From Clostridia bacterium (GTDB taxonomy: Bacteria; Bacillota; Clostridia; Oscillospirales; Acutalibacteraceae): 7,398 nucleotides of DNA. The notes below the pieces were generated by a model that was not told the DNA's origin, searched no databases, and worked only from the letters and a program-made list of their open reading frames with translations. The position numbers were made by a program, and so were the translations under genes. The DNA lies in assembly GCA_017552845.1 (NCBI GenBank), contig JAFZOE010000347.1, forward strand, positions 1 to 7,398, written 5' to 3'. Positions 5,626 to 7,398 of this stretch are shown here, one piece after another (within the stretch, counting starts at the first letter, position 1; the number at the start of each line of letters is the position of its first letter).

Positions 5626-6063
5626 ATGTCAAAGATTGAAAAAAGAAAAATCGAATTTCTCTGGAAGGACCGCACAAGGCATCTCGGCATGCCCCTCTCC
5701 TTCACAAAATACCGACTTTCAAAGGACCGCCTCTTTATCGAAACCGGCGCACTCTCGGTTAAGCTCGACGAGGTTCAGCTCTACAGAGTCCGCGATATTT
5801 CAATGAAAAAATCACTCTGGCAGCGCATGTTCGGCGTCGGCACAATCACGGTGAATTCCAGCGACAAGACCATGCCCGAAATCACGCTGAAAAACGTGAA
5901 GCATCCCTTTGAAGTCAAGGAAATGCTCAACGAGCAGGTTGAAAAAGTGAAGATTCAGCGCAATGTCAGAATCGGAGAAATCCTTGACAACGGACATCCG
6001 TTCGCAGATTCGGACGGCGACGGAATCCCCGATGAAATCGACGATTACGATGATAATCAGTAA
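5626..6063 (+). CDS. Bacterial PH-domain protein with Asp-rich calcium-site-like tail
   Basis: A 145-residue protein. Residues about 10-108 match the bacterial PH domain (bPH_2, YdbS-like) group widespread in Firmicutes: LWKDRTRHLGMPLSFTKYRL, FIETGALSVKLDEVQLYRVRD, SLWQRMFGVGTITV, SSDKT and a final helix HPFEVKEMLNEQVEK. Unlike YdbS it has no membrane segment. The tail (126-145) contains DSDGDGIPDEIDDYDD: Asp128, Asp130, Asp132, Asp136 and Asp139 match the DxDxDGxxDxxD pattern of thrombospondin type 3-like calcium sites. Related proteins as I recall them also tend to end in an acidic tail, but the exact calcium-site spacing is striking. The start is ATG 5626 with AAGGGG at 5612-5617, 8 bases upstream; the in-frame GTG at 5617 lies within that site and is rejected. 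It is the last gene of the operon, 12 bases after the flavodoxin, and a terminator follows at once. Function unknown; probably cytoplasmic. Confidence 0.85.
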   Translation: MSKIEKRKIEFLWKDRTRHLGMPLSFTKYRLSKDRLFIETGALSVKLDEVQLYRVRDISMKKSLWQRMFGVGTITVNSSDKTMPEITLKNVKHPFEVKEMLNEQVEKVKIQRNVRIGEILDNGHPFADSDGDGIPDEIDDYDDNQ

Positions 6064-6067
6064 AACA

Positions 6068-6091
6068 AAAAGCCGCTTTTCAGCGGCTTTT
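6068..6091. terminator. Bidirectional Rho-independent terminator
   Basis: A 10-base-pair perfect stem (6068-6077 with 6082-6091; core AGCCGCT/AGCGGCT) has a 4-base TTTC loop. On the plus strand it is followed by a T-rich tail (TTTTCTTATTATT); on the minus strand by TTTTTGTTTTA. It lies between two converging genes, 5 bases past the PH-domain stop and 4 bases from the cysS stop, so it should end transcription from both sides. Confidence 0.93.
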
Positions 6092-6095
6092 CTTA

Positions 6096-7397
6096 TTATT
6101 CTCTGTGCCATTTGACGCCCATCGGCGTATCCTCAAGCACGATTCCTTTTGCCTTGAGCTCATCGCGGATACGGTCTGCCTCTGCCCAGTTTTTCTCCTT
6201 GCGGGCGGCCGTTCTCGCCTCAATCAGCGCATCGATTTCTGCGTCCGAATCCTCTGATTTTCTGTTATAGACGAGGCCGAGCACATCGGTCAGCATATCA
6301 AAAATCTTAATCGCGTATTCAACCGTTCCCTTTGAAGCGCCCTTGCCAAGAGCGAGCGTGTTTATGTCTCTGACAAGGTCAAATACAGCGGCGATTCCGT
6401 CGGCTGTATTGAGATCGTCGTCAAGTGCCTCGTTGAACTGCTCAACTCTCTTGTCAAGCTGCGTTTTTACGCTCTCGTCGGCCTCGCCCTCGGGAGCGTT
6501 TTTCAGCTCGAAATCAAGGCTGTCGCGGCAGGTGTAAAGGCGGGTGAGCGATGCCTTGCACTGCTCGATAATATCGGTCGAGTAGTTTATCGGGCTTCTG
6601 TAGGATGAAGAAATCATCAGGTATCTTATCGGCTCATAGCCGTATTTTTCCGCCACATCGCGCACTGTGAAGAAATTGCCGAGCGACTTTGACATCTTTA
6701 CATTATCGACATTTATGTAGCCGTTATGCATCCAGTAATTCGCGAAGGGTTTGCCGGTGAAGCATTCGCTCTGCGCGATTTCGTTTTCGTGATGGGGGAA
6801 TATCAGGTCGAGACCGCCGCAGTGAATATCAATATTCTCGCCGAGGAAGCGGAGATTCATTGCCGAACACTCAATATGCCAGCCCGGTCTGCCGTGGCCC
6901 CAGGGGGAATCCCAATAGGGCTCGCCGGGTTTTGCGGCTTTCCAGAGAGCAAAATCCATAGGATCGCGCTTGATATCGCCGACCATGATTCTCGCGCCGG
7001 CCTCAAGATCCTCAAGCGGCTGATGCGAGAGCTTGCCGTAGGCGGGGAAGGTCTTGGTGCTGAAATAAACGTCGCCGTTGACCTCGTAAGCGTGTCCCTT
7101 TTCAATAAGGCCGCTGACGATTTCGATTATTTTGTCAATATTCTCGGTGGCCTTCGGGTGGATGGTCGCGTGCCTGAAATTAAGGCCGTCTGCATCCTTC
7201 CAGAATTCCTCTATATATTTCTCGGAGACTGTCTTGTAATCGCTTCCCTCTTCATTTGCCTTTTTGATGATTTTATCATCGATATCTGTGAAATTCTGAA
7301 CGAAAGTGACTTCATAGCCTCTGTATTCAAGATATCTGCGAAGAACATCAAAAACGCAGAGCGGGCGGGCATTGCCGATATGAATATAGTTATATAC
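6096..7397 (-). CDS. cysS: Cysteinyl-tRNA synthetase, 5'-partial (N-terminus outside window)
   Basis: Class I aminoacyl-tRNA synthetase that charges tRNA-Cys with cysteine, in the cytoplasm. The frame is open to the right edge, giving 433 residues; about 30 N-terminal residues, including the usual CGPT zinc cysteine, lie outside, so an internal ATG at 6986 is not the start. Numbering from the first visible residue, the sequence shows the ATP-site signature HIGN (6-9; HIGN instead of HIGH is usual in clostridial CysS), NFTDIDDKI, RPGWHIECSAMN with zinc-ligand Cys177, FPHHENEIAQ with further zinc ligands, and KMSKS (234-238, codons 6684-6698). The C-terminal helical DALR-type domain (about 275-350) includes LDDDLNTADGIAAVFDLVRDIN, followed by the CysS-specific end (WAEADRIRDELKAKGIVLEDTP) finishing KWHRE. 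It ends in tandem TAA codons next to the shared terminator. Promoter and any leader control are outside the window. Confidence 0.98.
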   Translation of the reverse strand, partial: VYNYIHIGNARPLCVFDVLRRYLEYRGYEVTFVQNFTDIDDKIIKKANEEGSDYKTVSEKYIEEFWKDADGLNFRHATIHPKATENIDKIIEIVSGLIEKGHAYEVNGDVYFSTKTFPAYGKLSHQPLEDLEAGARIMVGDIKRDPMDFALWKAAKPGEPYWDSPWGHGRPGWHIECSAMNLRFLGENIDIHCGGLDLIFPHHENEIAQSECFTGKPFANYWMHNGYINVDNVKMSKSLGNFFTVRDVAEKYGYEPIRYLMISSSYRSPINYSTDIIEQCKASLTRLYTCRDSLDFELKNAPEGEADESVKTQLDKRVEQFNEALDDDLNTADGIAAVFDLVRDINTLALGKGASKGTVEYAIKIFDMLTDVLGLVYNRKSEDSDAEIDALIEARTAARKEKNWAEADRIRDELKAKGIVLEDTPMGVKWHRE

Positions 7398-7398
7398 G

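Noticed and set aside
1..7398. Search for defence systems, mobile elements, CRISPR arrays and RNA genes
   Set aside because: No transposase, integrase, terminal repeats, spaced direct repeats, tRNA-like cloverleaf or rRNA sequence was seen; all long stretches are occupied by chromosomal-type genes.

Overview
The window looks like ordinary chromosome from a Gram-positive bacterium of the class Clostridia, probably a gut-type Ruminococcaceae/Oscillospiraceae-like lineage. The reasons are strong AGGGG/AAGGAG ribosome binding sites, tightly overlapping genes, a clostridial-type CysS with an HIGN signature, NrdR, and several small families common in Clostridia (the flavodoxin, the PH-domain protein, the S51 peptidase). 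This placement rests on recognising protein families by eye, not on a search. Base composition looks even across the window, and I see no insertion sequence, phage gene, CRISPR array, tRNA or rRNA.

Layout. Left operon (+), positions 1-1920: the end of an alpha/beta hydrolase, then nrdR, then a lipoprotein of unknown function whose start codon overlaps the nrdR stop. A terminator-like hairpin (1939-1970) closes it. The only sizeable intergenic space (1921-2055, 135 bases) also holds a good sigma-A type promoter (1988-2017) for the next operon. No stretch above 300 bases lacks a gene.

Middle operon (+), 2056-6063: six genes with gaps of -4 to +12 bases. They encode a metallophosphoesterase with a C-terminal membrane tail, an S51-type serine peptidase homologue, a YgjP/M48-type zinc metallopeptidase, a Pr6Pr-type multi-pass membrane protein, a short-chain flavodoxin, and a bacterial PH-domain protein with an Asp-rich, calcium-site-like tail. 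A strong hairpin (6068-6091) ends the operon and also serves the gene arriving from the other side.

Right (-), 6096-7397: cysS, cysteinyl-tRNA synthetase, complete at its C-terminus and missing roughly 30 N-terminal residues at the window edge.

How they fit together: nrdR (control of deoxyribonucleotide synthesis) and cysS (translation) are housekeeping genes. The six middle genes are almost certainly co-transcribed and translationally coupled, but they do not form a pathway I recognise. Three are hydrolases or hydrolase homologues and two are membrane-linked, so a link to the membrane or to small-molecule turnover is possible but unproven. I do not see a convincing new defence or mobile system. 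The best leads are the odd tails of the phosphoesterase and PH-domain proteins, the Thr/His pair in the Pr6Pr protein, and the coupling of an unknown lipoprotein to nrdR.
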